From: Punctularia strigosozonata HHB-11173 SS5
Lineage: Eukaryota; Basidiomycota; Agaricomycetes; Corticiales; Punctulariaceae
Assembly (NCBI RefSeq): GCF_000264995.1
Contig: NW_006767440.1
Coordinates: 333,844 to 397,843 of the forward strand
Direction of reading: 5' to 3'
DNA: 64,000 bases
Shown: positions 10,220 to 22,300 of the stretch, one piece after another
Numbering within the stretch: position 1 is the first letter of the stretch
How the letters are laid out: every line of letters starts with the position of its first letter
Made by a program: the position numbers and the translations under genes
Notes under the pieces: generated by a model
Told to the model about the DNA's origin: nothing
The model's input: only the letters and a program-made list of their open reading frames with translations
The model's database searches: none

Positions 10220-13169
10220 TTAAGGTTGACCCAGATTATTCTTCCTTGCTTGCATCCAATTCTCCGCCAACTCGCTCACGACACGGCCCAATAGTTCCGT
10301 TACCCCTTCCACATTGGAGCCCTGACCTTCAAGGTAGTATTTGATCTGGCCTGGGGTCAGCTGGTCCCTGCGCCTTCTCAATCGGAAGCTTACCTTTGGC
10401 TCGGTGCCGCTTGTCCGCGTCGTCAGCACGATCTTACTTGACCCATCAGAATTGGCAGCTCGGAATTGAATCATGTGTCCAGACGACAGCGGTAGCGTCG
10501 GCTTGTAGGTTGGCGGGTTGCTACTGTCGTAACCTATGGTGAGGTCGCGGACGCTTGTGATCGTCAAGTCTGCGAGGGTCTTCGGATAGGCTGGCTTATC
10601 AGAAGTCGCCTAACATTCAAATGAGATCAATAGCAGAGACAGGCAAGTGATCAACATGACGGACCGAGCCGTCGAAGTTGCGAATCCGAGCAAAGATCCT
10701 GTCTATGGTAGATGGGTCATAGCAGAGGAAGTAACTGTTGTTTGTCTGTGTGGTGCCTTCTTGAGCCTTTCCTCAGTATAAGTCAAAGGCAACCAACCTG
10801 GAAGTAGCCGTATCTAACATGAAGAAGGGTAATGAATGAAAAATTCCGTTCAGATGAAAGCGTGTGTCACTAACTTGGCGTACAGCTCTTTCAAATGGGA
10901 GCTTGCCGTTTTGCCTTGCTGATGCAAAGAGACCACCATCTCTGCAAATTGGAGCTGGACAAGGCATCCAGGCATCGTACCAGACAGTCGAACAGTATGC
11001 TTACTGTAGCAGCCACACCGTCCTTGTCGCGAAGGTCACCAAACATGAAGCCGATGGCTTCTTCGTACCTATATCAAGGAAGCATTGACCGCACTGAGTG
11101 AACTGACGCAGGCAGAAAACAGCTAGTCAGTAGACGCACCCGAATGGCACCTCATAGCCCTCCGCAACCAAATTCAAGGCTGTGTTCCCGATGAACTTGA
11201 AGCCTGTGCAGGATGCACAAAACCCCAATCGAAAATTTATTTCATGCAGTTGAAAGGGACTCACCCGTGAGGCATTCTACGAACTTGAAACCCTCAGCGT
11301 GTGCTATTGCTTCGACCATCTTCGAGCTGACCGTGGACGCCACCATGGCGAGCTTCGCTTTAAAGAGGCATTAACTCTCGTCCGACGAACCATGAGATTA
11401 CCGGGGTGACGAACATAGGGGTTTTCCTGTCTGTTTGTATTGATCGAGTGTCCAGCTTGCGAAGAGGACGCCTAGTTGGTCTCCCGTGAAGGTGACCCAT
11501 CGACCATCAGCACTAAGGACACACACCGATCAGCTGGTCTATCAGGTGAGGGAACGAAGACTAGCCGCTTACCCTCTTTCTGCAGCGGAGAACCTGTCCG
11601 CATCTGGATCCTGCGCCAACACATAATTCGCCTTGTGTTTGTCGGCCGTACTGAGGGCAAGGTCCTGATGACTACATGTCGACGCAAATTCTCAATCGCG
11701 ATCCTCATCGCCGGAGCTTACCAAAGCGCCTGTGAATCACGGTCAAACTCAACGTAACACAACTGTGCGGACGAAAAACCTTTCTCCTCCGGATTGGGGA
11801 ACCGCACCGTCGAGAACTCTGGGTCAGGCAATTTCTGCTCTTCCACAGCAATGAACGGCTTCAGCCCGGAGATGTCGAATGCGCGCGTCACGACGGGATG
11901 GCTAACGCCGTGCATAGACGTGTTGACGAAGACGAGCGAAGACGCTGCATTCAGCGATCTACGACCCCATCAGCATGCCGGGTACGTTCTGGGAATGGAA
12001 GCAAAGCGCACTTGTCTTTGCTCCGCGCTGCCAGGTTTGCAAAATATGCTTCGTGCATTTCCGCTGTAACGTCGGCGCGGAGTGAGGAAGACACGGCCTT
12101 GTCCGTGTCCCATGACCAAGGCTCGAGGTTCTCGAGGATGGCAGCGGCGATGCCTTTGTCGTGAGGGGCAATAATCTGAGGCAGATGATGTGTCGGTCGC
12201 TGATTACGATCACATATACGCTCATGCGAACGAACCTGCACGGCGTTCTCCCAGTACACCTGCGACAGCTTAGCCGCGTCAAGGCAAAGAGAAGATTCAA
12301 CTGCTCACTTTGTATCCATTGTCTTGCTGCCACGAACGGTCAGTCGAGGCGAGTATTGTAGGAAGCGCGCGAGCCCACCTTTGGGTTATGGGAAGCTACG
12401 TGGGGATTATCATTTGTATGACAGAATCAACGGGAGATCACGGACCTGTAATCATCACACCGCAAGCAGCGTGTAGCGATTTCACGCTGAAGGGAACCCT
12501 GTTTACGAGTTCGGAATCAATATTGTACTGCGGCCCATCCGACCAGGAATAAACCAACATCGGTGTGTGAACCAATCCTTGATGCAGGTACACTTTGATC
12601 CCTTTCGCGATGAACGCAGTGGCCGTGAGCTCAGCCCATCGTTCAGAGTTGTGACGATGATCATGCCCGACAACGACTCCGCGCGTGGCGGCATCCTTCA
12701 CGTTCTTCAGAACGTACGCGCACAATCCCTGGTGGGTATCACCCCTGAGCGGATGGCATAGCGAACGTAAGGGATCATCCAAAAACCTGAGACGCTTGGA
12801 TGACGGTCAGATCATTCATACGCGCCCATCCCGCCTCCATCTTTCCTCTGAGTCCTGATGCAATCACAATCTAATGTCTCCTCTCCAGTGGATGGACTGG
12901 GCAAACCTGCGGTCCCGAACTCGATGCGCGTCCTGAACTACGTTACTCGGCATCCGATGAGATGGTACCAAGGGGCACAGCATACCTCATCCGCTTCTCA
13001 AGCTCGACCGTGTCTCCACGGTCCAGCAGGGCCTGCACCTCTGCGCGGGTGGCGCTGTTCTTGAATGGTGGGATGATCAATGAAGTATCGCCTTCGCAGA
13101 TGGTGATGCGACACCAACTTGGTCCAGTCTGAGCCATTCTCGAATCATAAGATCGAGTTGACTATCCAT
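10220..13169 (-). CDS. Phosphoglucomutase/phosphopentomutase (PGM2/yeast PGM3 type)
   Basis: The enzyme interconverts sugar 1- and 5/6-phosphates in the cytosol. The long form with a TRAEVQALLD N-terminal segment is closer to PGM2/yeast Pgm3 than to classical glucose PGM. Motifs in order: WLRLDQ and TRAEVQALL; FGTAGLRGKMEAGWARMND; SQGLCAYVLKN; the catalytic phosphoserine loop TASHNPK; the metal loop DPDADRF near 11600-11625; the sugar loop GYEEAIGFMFGD near 11050; and the phosphate-binding SGTEPK with IKYYLEGQG at the C-terminus. The start is the ATG at 13169. The gene has many introns. TASHNPK and QDNGYK sit on two tiny exons (12379-12395 and 12309-12326). The end is convergent with the S9-like hydrolase. 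Confidence 0.92.
12309..12395 (-). other. Two consecutive microexons (17 nt and 18 nt) encoding the PGM catalytic loop
   Basis: On the minus strand, exon 12379-12395 (17 nt) completes TASHNPK, and exon 12309-12326 (18 nt) encodes QDNGYK. The flanking introns are 12396-12445 (50 nt), 12327-12378 (52 nt) and 12260-12308 (49 nt), each with GT...AG ends. Joining gives [25 protein letters not shown], which matches the conserved family loop exactly, so the splice sites are well supported. Confidence 0.88.
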
Positions 13170-13478
13170 ATCTCCTCGAGCAAACAACAGAAAACGAAGT
13201 CGAGCGATAGTAAGTGCACGTTGAAAGTTGACAAAGCGAGGCTGCGACGAAGCGCCCGATCGGATCTGACTCTTCCCAAGCTCAAGCTCGAGTCTCAGCT
13301 TGGTTCTTGCGGCGACGGCGACGAACACACAGCGTGGGATCCTCAGAGCCTTCAGCGCTTCAGCAACGGGGCGCGCGATGCCGACGCTGTGCCAACACCA
13401 TTTGTAGTAGATGGCTGTTGTGTGTACGTCCTTTTCGGCGTGATCATGAATGGACCGAGGCATCGCAGCTTAATATGA
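13170..13478. promoter_or_regulatory. Divergent promoter region, PGM and PLAC8 genes
   Basis: About 310 bp separate the two start codons. I see no clear TATA box or repeated operator. It presumably serves both genes, with overlapping 5' untranslated regions. Confidence 0.35.
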
Positions 13479-14310
13479 ATGGAGACGGAATGCAGCTTTT
13501 CTCCGCAGTTTCCGCCTCTTACCCTTTCACCCTCTCTACATCGGTTTGTTGGGCAGATGCAGGACATCGTGGACGAAAAGACGCTGGCGGCACCATCTCC
13601 CTCGCCCAAGCCCTCTCTTGACCTTCCGAACCCCCACGCTCGCTCCAGGTCACACTCTCATCCCGAGACGCAGCCGCATTCAGAACGTCTTCCTTGGGGC
13701 GGCGACTATGTGGCTCAACAACCCACGGCAACGTTAGGCATGAGTCTTAGCGGTGGCAACCGAAACGTGAAGAACCTGCCTCGTGACGGGCTAGATGGTT
13801 CAAGGGCATGGAGCCACGACTTGCTCGATTCCGTCTCGCAGCCCAAAACATGTGAGCAGGCTAGCTGCCTTACGAATTCCTACTCCGGATTCATTGCGTG
13901 ACCGCCTGCATCCCCAGTCTTCTCTTCGCTCTTTTGCCCATGTGTCGTTCATACGACTAACAAGCAACGTCTCCGAAATCTGGAAGAGAAGGGATATCCC
14001 CTTCCAGACGAGTGGAGAGAGTGTTGCACCGTCGAGTGCACCGGCTTTGGACTGTTCTCGCTCATCTGCTGTTGTTTCACATTACAGGCGAGTGTCACGC
14101 ACCCACGAGATCTACCGCGAATACTTACACATGAATTCCTTCGCCAAGATGGACGGCCGCAAGGATGTTCGCGAACGCTACGAAATCACAGGGAGCACGA
14201 GCAGCGACTGCGCTACATCAGCATTCTGTCTTCCTTGCGCCTTGACGCAGGAGGCACGGGAGCTAGAACTAGAAGAAGAGTGCGTGGACCCCCTCTTACG
14301 CTATTCATGA
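13479..14310 (+). CDS. PLAC8-family cysteine-rich protein
   Basis: PLAC8 proteins are small cysteine-rich membrane-associated proteins linked to metal resistance and cell-size control; their molecular role is unclear. After a Ser/Pro/His-rich N-terminus the product shows SRAWSHDLLD, FCPCVVHTTNKQRLRNLEEKGYP, a hydrophobic cysteine stretch (FGLFSLICCCFTLQ), then RKDVRERYEITGS and SDCATSAFCLPCALTQEARELELEEE. Two introns are needed. The first starts GTGAGC near 13850. The second (14088-14148) has a GC donor (CAG/GCGAGT) and an AAG acceptor. The start may be 13479 or the in-frame ATG at 13557. The last codons are uncertain; a further intron near 14280 could extend the frame to about 14414. Confidence 0.75.
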
Positions 14311-14682
14311 TCCCTGACGAACTTGCCACGGTAGAACGTGCTCTCCAGTCGACCCTACTCAACTAGCGATAGATGCTGCAGATCGACCATTCAAACCAGA
14401 GCGTAAGAGCACTCAAGTCCTCCCCGGCCAGCGAGCGCTGATCTCACCTTCTCTTCAGGCCAGAAAGACGAGGTTACGGCCTGCTGTTGCGGCATGATGG
14501 ACATGTGCTGCTGGACAGCGTGTCCCATCTGTTTATAGTCCTGATTGATAGATGTCGGCCGCCACGATATAACAGCACTACGTTACGTAGCTTTCGTGGC
14601 AGGTCATCGAGGTACTCCCTTGCCGAGGGGACGTCCCTGAGAATGTACATGCAGATCACCGACGGACCTTCGGAAATCATGA
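14311..14682. other. Spacer between convergent PLAC8 and acyltransferase genes
   Basis: The probable 3' ends of both genes lie here. The first 100 bases may hold a last intron and short exon of the PLAC8 gene. No separate gene is evident. Confidence 0.4.
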
Positions 14683-16476
14683 TCATACACATTTCGAACC
14701 AGGCATTTCGACCATCATGGTTCTGAGAATCGGTGTCTTCATATCACTGGGTACGCCCAGAGATATCTCGATATCATACTGTTCCGATCCCTGTGGATGC
14801 AAATCATTTGCGCGAAACACGCGCAGATACTGTTCATTCGTCCCGCTGACGTGGAACCTCGCGGGTGGGTGCCCGAAAGCGATCGTACGCCAATCCAGCC
14901 TGGTCGCCATCTATCAGTAAGGAGCGACGCAAAACAGGGGCAGGATGATGAACACACGTCGCCAGCGAGTTGACGGATAATGTCTGAAGCTCGGGTGCAA
15001 AGAACATTGAACGATCTGCGTTGGCGGCTTCATTCATGAGATAACTCGCGGCGGACATATATTCTCCTATAAAGGCCGGATCTCGGCCATCTTCGATGGA
15101 CCGTCGGATGGTGTACGCGATATGTGCGACGTCAAACACATCCTTCTGGTCCACGGGTTTGGAACGAAGCTATAGGTGATGTGTCAGCGACGTCATAGGG
15201 TGGGCACAGCTCAAATACGATGTACGTACGATATATATGGCATTTCCGCCAACACACGGATCAGTGAAGGATGTTTCTACGTTGCGATACTGCGATGAGA
15301 TAGCGAATCAGTTTATGCGAGGAGAAATCAATCAACAACCCACACTGGCTGCGTTCGTGATTATTCTCACTGGCGCGCCATCGTAATGACGATTGAGGAC
15401 GGTCACAATCCACGCCGACAAACAGTCCTGGGAGCTTAGCTTCTGAGTCTGCGCCTTCTCGCAGACTGCATTCCGGAACACCTGCAACGAGGCTCGAGGT
15501 ATCCTCACGTTGAGGGGGACGATTTTTCTGTTGGATGCTGCCTGGAGGTAGCGGTCTCCAAGTTCGGTCAAAGTATACGTTTCCGTCAGATGTGGCATCC
15601 AGGGACTATATTTCATGAGTATTTCGGGGCTAGGATGTGGGAACGAATGCTTTCGGAGGGTAGGTATGTCGTCTGTGTGCGAGCCGGAGTAGATGAGAGA
15701 GAGGTAGTTCAGCAAGTGAAACAGAGCCGTCGCATCTCCTATTGCAGCAGAGTCAGTGTGACCCTGTGCAACTCCGACCATGTATTAGGACAAACCGAGC
15801 GTGTGATGCCACGAAACGCCAACGATAGTTTCCTTCTTCGTGAGGGTCAGTTTGAATCGCAATAGGGGCGTATCCTCGCCAACAGGCCCGCTCCTAGCAG
15901 CTTGATCATGGAGGAACTTGAATATGTTAGGCTGTACCACCGATTCAGTAAGGCCAAGAGCCGAGGCATCTTCGCCATCCTCAGCCGAGATTTGAGTGGG
16001 AATAGGCAGACAAGTCGATCGTATCTTCGGACAATGTTGTTGAAGCTCGTCGTTCTCCGGCAAGAATCAAAGATACCTTCCAGGCGCCGCCAATGCGTAC
16101 GATGCGACCGGTAATATGCGGATAGACCGTTGCAGCTTGGCTCAGGGTCGTCAAGAATTGTTGAGAATCCAGTACAGCAGGCACCACAAGAAGAATCTTG
16201 ATCTGGAATGGATTGCATTTACAAATAAGCAGGCGCAGGTGAATGGCATGAAGCCGGCTCAGCCGCCAGCGCATCGCTCACAAATGTCATCCACAGCTCG
16301 TGCCCAGGCAAGTCTGCAATGATATTGCTAGCGCACATAACAAAAAGATGGTGCTTATATCTTGGCTTGAGGCGGCAAAAGGATAGCAACGCAAAATCGA
16401 AAGCTGGTGCCCCCTCAAGAGTAAGTACACCGAAGACGCACTTCGGAGGACGTCCGAAACACGTTCCGGCGAACAT
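14683..16476 (-). CDS. BAHD/transferase-family acyltransferase
   Basis: Enzymes of this family (PF02458-like; plant BAHD and fungal trichothecene 3-O-acetyltransferase relatives) move an acyl group from CoA to an alcohol or amine. Visible parts in order: an N-terminal DLPGHELWMTF; YPHITGRIVRIGGAWK; LGLTESVVQPNIF; GVSWHHTLGDA, where HTLGD supplies the catalytic HxxxD across an intron; VPLNVRIPRASLQVFRNAV; KLSSQDCLSAWIVTVLNRHYDG; VDWRTIAFGHPPARFHV; and IEISLGVPSDM. The C-terminal DFGW-type structural motif is seen only as AFGHP. Several introns are needed. The start is uncertain: 16476 is preferred because it splices to DLPGHELW, and an in-frame ATG also lies at 16530. The substrate cannot be told. 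Confidence 0.8.
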
Positions 16477-16662
16477 CCCACGGCACGTCGATCGCATCAA
16501 CTCATTATGCGCGGAATATTGCGACTGCATAGATCAATACAATATTGGCGCATCTTCCGTGCGATTAATTGCTGACGACTATGCGTGATAGCTTTCATCC
16601 TCGTTGTTTCCATCACAGCTAACAAACTCTCTTTGCGTTGTGCAAGGACCGCAGCGAGTTGC

Positions 16663-16681
16663 TAGGTAGGTAGGTAGGTAG
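16663..16681. repeat. TAGG tetranucleotide microsatellite
   Basis: Nearly five perfect TAGG units lie in the spacer between the acyltransferase and the dehydrogenase starts. Confidence 0.9.
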
Positions 16682-16794
16682 ATTGCCGACGAGGTCCCGG
16701 TAGCGGGTTACTTACGTATCATCTGTGCCGCATCGAAAGCAGCTTTCTCGTGCGTGTTTGCGTACATCCACCGCTCTGTCGTGACTGTCATACC

Positions 16795-17904
16795 ATGCCA
16801 TCCCTCACTGAAGCGCAGGCTTACAATGCCGCTGCTCTATCGGCTCTGTCAACGGTACCGACCGCGCTGTTCATCGGCGGGACGAGTGGGATTGGTCGAG
16901 GCATTGTGGAAGCATTCGCACGTCATACGAAAGGCAATGTGCATATTATAATATGCGGTAGGAATCGCGAAGGTGTGCCACGGTCGTTGTGACCTACCTT
17001 CTTGTCGCTGACGTGTTTTGTCGGTCTAGCCGCCGACCGTATCATCGCATCACTGCCGAAACCCTCCGTTGCTGCAGCGAAGCACGAGTTTGTCTACTGT
17101 GAAGCAACGCTCATGCGCAATGTCCGCGCTGTCACCTCCGAGTTGATTTCCCGCCTTCCAAAGCTTAACTATCTCGTCTTCACCATTGCGCTCGTCAACT
17201 TAAACGGGTACGAGCCAACGGAGGAAGGTCTAGAGAAGAAAGCGGCTGCGTCATACTACGCTCGATGGCTGTTCACCCTCGAGGTGAGTATTCCATATGA
17301 GGCGCGTCTAGTCGGATGCAAAGTTGCTCATCTCTCGTTGGCAGCTACTTCCTTTACTCCGCAAAGCTCGGGAGATGGCTGAGCCTGCCAAGCTCCTCTC
17401 TATCGGTAGTGCGGGTCGGGCTGGGCGAAAGATCGAAACGGATGACGACCTCGATTTGAGAAAGCTCTACAAGACTAGCATATTTCAGATTCGCAAAACG
17501 ATCACGGCCTGCCAGGAGCTCAGTCTTGAGGTACATATGCATTCCGAGGCCTGCTCATCGCTCCTTCTCATGGCTAATGATGACGGTCTTGCAAGGCTTT
17601 CGTTACCGAGAACCCATGGCTTACGACTATTCACACGAATCCGGGCGTCGTGTATACGCCTTCCTTACCTTTCGATGTACCGTTGCTGCTCAAGGTTGTC
17701 ATTGACTATGTCGCCTGGATACTTCTGCGGTCGCCCAGTGATTCGGGTGAGTTCATGCTGTATGCTCTACTGAAAGGCGAAGGCGAAGGTCGCGTATTAC
17801 GATTTGGCGAAACGGGGAAAACATTACGACGTCGCGACGAGTTCATCACCGTCGAAGGACAGGAGCGAGTGTGGAAACATACGCTGGAGGCAATCTCAGT
17901 TTGA
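16795..17904 (+). CDS. Atypical short-chain dehydrogenase (NAD(P)-binding Rossmann protein)
   Basis: The product starts MPSLTEAQAYNAAAL. It has a beta strand and nucleotide loop (TALFIGGTSGIGRGIVEAFARH), then IIICGRN spliced to AAADRIIASLP. The fold continues through FVYCEATLMRNVRAVTSEL, LNYLVFTIALVN and AKLLSIGSAGRAGRK. The stop is at 17904 after WKHTLEAISV. Three introns of about 50-60 nt are visible (near 16965-17028, 17284-17341 and 17530-17596). The usual catalytic YxxxK is not apparent where expected: the segment reads LYKTSIFQIRKTITACQEL. It may be a non-classical reductase or a non-catalytic member. Substrate is unknown. Confidence 0.8.
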
Positions 17905-18032
17905 GGATGGTACCATAAACATGTCGGCCATTGCGTTGCAATGGATTCTGTAGCTTTAAGTGCTGTCATGATCATATTAGCGCTCGTCATCATCCACAAG
18001 CGCCTACTGCATATAGTTCTCAATTTTCCGCC

Positions 18033-19125
18033 ATGAGCATTCTCTCAAGCCAAACTCCTGTTATCATTTCTCGCTCTGGGGCACGCATCTACGTGGAACA
18101 CGACCCAATAGCCCCTCCTCCTCATCCAGGCTTGGGCTGGACTCGCTTCGTTTGCATCTCCGACAACCACTCGAAGCTATTTCCTGTACCACCGGGCGAC
18201 GTTCTGATACATGCAGGAGACCTGAGCAGCTGGGGGTACACCGCTCACCTCAAGACCACCACGAACTGGCTTATGAGCATGGACCACCCATGTAAAATGT
18301 GAATATGTGTGGCCGATGGGCTGGGCCGCGGTCTCATATCTGAACTTGCAGAGTGACTGCTGGGAACCACGATGTTGGTGCAACTCCCAGGGATCCCGTG
18401 CTTGGAACCTGATGTCCGTATTGGTACGATCAGTTATGCCTTGATCCGTTGTTCACTTGGGAAGGGACGGGGTCGATGCCCCCCGAGGTACGCTCCCGGT
18501 GACGCTGTTCCATCGGCGTCCTGGTTACTGATACGTTCAAAGGAGCTGGCAGCTGCTCGTGAATTGGTCAAAGGCCATGCGGCCCTGGGAGCCAACATCC
18601 GTTACCTTGAGAACGAGGCTACAGAGATTGAAGCAGGTGGTCGACGTTGGAAGATATACGCATCTCCGGTCAGTACACGTACATGAGACGCTCTTCACCT
18701 GACTGTTGAATTTCTATCAACACCAAGGCCTCGCCGTTGTACGCGCAAGGTGCTTTCAAGTATCATGGCCAAGGACAGGCGACAGGTCGGTGATGGTGCA
18801 TATCATTCTAAACAATCCGCACGACTCTTATTGCTCTCTAGAACTGTGGTCGAGAATACCGGAGGATATTGACATATTGATAACGCACACCCCTCCGCAC
18901 GATATCCTGGACGCGACACGGAAGGGGGTGAAAGCTGGATGCGCAGTTCTTCGATCCCGGCTCGAGGACCTCCCCAATTGCAGGCTTCACGTCTTTGGCC
19001 ACATCCACGAAGCTCATGGGGTCATGATACATGGTAATATTGCCGGCGGTGAACGGGTTTTCGTGAACGCTGCGTTGGGTTCTTCTCTGCGGCGGCAGGC
19101 AATTATCGTAGATTTGTTGAACTAG
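18033..19125 (+). CDS. Calcineurin-like metallophosphoesterase (MPPED1/2-like)
   Basis: The product starts MSILSSQTPVIISRSG. Metal-ligand motifs appear in order: CISDNHSK (D-x-H), DVLIHAGDLSSWG (GDL), VTAGNHDVG (GNHD, joined across an intron with donor GTGAAT near 18299), ILITHTPPHDILD, and CRLHVFGHIHEAHG (GHxH). The protein ends RRQAIIVDLLN with TAG at 19125. Length and motif spacing fit the MPPED1/2 (239FB) group of phosphodiesterases. It follows the dehydrogenase by about 130 bp on the same strand. The physiological substrate is unknown. Confidence 0.88.
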
Positions 19126-19378
19126 TCAAGCTTTCGAGCTGCTGTATGGTATATAGTACCCATGCGCGATGTCATACGACAAGATTGAGTTACTTGAATC
19201 GACCTTGATCTTGTCGAGGCGCGACAGCGATGCGAGCGCGGACCGGTTGACGTCGGCGGAACACGTGCAGCGTGTCGCATTTTGGACGAGCGCGCGTCTG
19301 ACTCTTCCCTAAGCTTGGACCGTACCTCCGTCGGCGACGACCGCCTCTTCTCCTTCTTCTTCATCCACCACCATTACC

Positions 19379-22300
19379 ATGGGCGACAAAGTACAGCTGA
19401 ACAAGGCTCAGTTCAACGCGCGCCTCAAGCTTGTGCTTGACTCTTGGACGGTGTGTGGCTGCTGCGTTTCCAGATCCCGCCGCCTCGAGCTCTGAACAAC
19501 CCTTTCGTAGAGCGCCGATGGCGACAGTGACTACAGCTCAATATCGGAGGTGGACGCACTGTTTGCACCATCAGGCGAATCGGCCGGCGAAGACGAGCCT
19601 ATCCGGAAAGGCAGCGCGTTTCAGGTGGGTCCTTGTTCCTCCCGAAGGGGTGCTCTCCGACGTGACGTGCGCGACAGACGTGGCTCTTCGGCTTTGAATT
19701 CCCTTCCACACTCTTCCTCTTCCAAAAAGACAAGGTCTACATACTATGTTCGGCGTCAAAAGGTGTGCGGAGTCAGCGCTCTCGTCTCGACCACGGCTGA
19801 CGGCATATACGTAGCGAAATATCTTTCCCAAATACAAACACCGAGCTCGCCGGTACCGATAGAGATCTTTGTCATGCCGAAGGCGAAGGACCCTCCGAAT
19901 GACTCTCTGAACAAGTTCTTGGAGCGCTACATTGCGCACGGGCGCGTCGGGACGTTCCTGAAGGAGCAGCAACGCGGCAAATTCATCGACGAGTGGAACA
20001 GGGCGCTCGATTCAGCCAACAAGAAGCCGGAGGTGGTGGATATGGGACCAGCGGTATCAGCTTTCATGGCTGTCAAAGACGAGGAGGAGATGGTTCGTGG
20101 CTATTTACATTCTGAAGTCGCCACGGCTCATATCTGGTTTGCAGAAACTGGTCCGGACAGCCGCAAATTTAACGTCCACCCTCCTTGCCCATCATGTTGC
20201 TACGAAGCTGGAGATGATTCTGGACCGGGAAGCGAAGGTTTCGCACGAAGCGTTCGCGAGGCAGATCGAGAGTAGGTTAGGGTCTGGCGAGGGCGAAGCC
20301 GCTAAAGGACCGGATATGAAGGTCTGGGACAAGGGAAAGGGTCTGAACAATGTATGTTCACTAGCGAGAAGTCATTCGGAGATGATGCTCACGTTCATCA
20401 GATCGACTGGATGTCGACGGAGTTCTGCTACACCCCCATCATCCAATCACGATCTTCAAGTTCTGGGTACGACTTGCGTTTCAGCGCGGAATCCACCGAA
20501 GACGACTTGGCCCATAAGGGCGTCTTGCTCGTCTCGCTCGGTATGCGGTACAAGGGCTACTGTGCCAACCTTGGGCGGAGCTTCATCGTGGATCCCACTA
20601 AGGAGCAGGAAGCCATCTATAACCTGCTTTTAGCCTTGCAGGGAGAGCTCCTTATCAAGATAAAGAACGGGGTCGTTATCCGCGACATCTACCAACACGC
20701 TCTGAACTACGTGAAGAAGGAAAAGCCAGAGCTCGAGGGCAACTTCGTGAAGTCTATTGGTTTTGGAGTATGTTAGCTGACGTGCTCCGTGGACATATCT
20801 AACTATGTCGGGTAGATGGGCCTAGAGTTCCGTGACTCAGCGTATCTCCTCTCGGCCAAAAACGGTCGCAAGTTGAGAACCGGTATGATTCTCAATCTGT
20901 CCCTGGGCTTCCAAGACTTGGAGGAGGCGGGAGGGAAAAAGTGCGTCTGAATATTTCCGTCGGGTATTTGTAAGGCTCAAGTCTGCCGTAGATACGCCCT
21001 CCAGCTCGCCGACACTGTCAGGGTGGATGACTCTCGGGCTACATTATTCACGGCCGGCGTGAGTGGAACACGCGACACGATGTTCTACATCAACCAGGAA
21101 GAAGAAAAGAAGCCGCAGAAACCCGCCAAAGCTGCGCCCTCGAAGGCCCTAGTCAACGGCTCGCCCATGAAGAACAAGACCGCTGGTGGCAAAGTACTGC
21201 GCAACAAGACGCGAAGCGCTGCGCAGGAAGAGGTCTTGCAGTCGACGGCTGCGAAGATTCACGAGCATCAGCGCGAGCTGCACGCTGCGTTGCAGTCGGA
21301 GGGTCTTGCGAAGTACTCGGAGGAAGGGGATGGTGCTGGCAAGAATGAGGCCAAGTCGTGGAAGCGATTCCAGAGCTATAAGGGCGAGGCCGGCCTGCCG
21401 CGAGAGGTAGAGAACTTGCGGATATTCGTTGACCGGAAGATGGCATCGGTCATCGTCCCCATCAATGGCTTTGCGGTTCCGTTCCACATCAACGCGATCA
21501 AGAACGCGAGCAAGAACGAGGAGGGCGAATATACCCTTCTGCGCATCAACTTCCAGACGCCAGGTCAGCTCGCCGGGAAGAAGGAGGATACGCCGTTTGA
21601 AGACCCGGACGCCACCTTCATACGATCGGTCACGTATCGTTCAACGGACGGGCATCGCTTTGACAACATCGCGAAGCAAATTACAGAGCTGAAAAAGGAG
21701 ATCAACAAGCGGGAAGCCCAAAAGAAGCAGCTTGCCGATGTCATTGAACAGGGCAGCCTCGTCGAAGTAAAGGGTCGCCGACCGCATAAGCTTCCCGAAG
21801 TATTCATCCGCCCTGCCTTAGACGGGAAGCGACTTCCGGGCGAGGTGGAGATTCACCAGAACGGTCTGCGTTACGTATCACCAGGACATCAGAAAGTCGG
21901 TGAGTACCTGGGATGTTCATCCCGTCTTTGAGCCGCTGTCTCACACACTTGCAGATATTCTCTTCAGCAACATCAAGCACCTCTTCTTCCAGCCTTGCGA
22001 TAACGAGCTTCTCGTCATCTTTCACTGTCATCTCAAATCACCCATCATGATCGGCAAGCGAAAAGCGCACGTACGTTTGTGGTACTTGGAAGCGAACTGA
22101 ATGCTTACAGGATCTTCAGGACGTGCAATTTTTCCGTGAAGCATCCGACGTGCAGTTCGACGAAACCGGCAACAGGAAACGCAAGTACCGTTATGGAGAC
22201 GAAGACGAAATAGAGATGGAACAACAAGAACGTAAGCGCCGACAAATGCTGAATAAGGAGTTCAAGCACTTCTCGGAGAAGGTGGCCGAAGCTGCCACGC

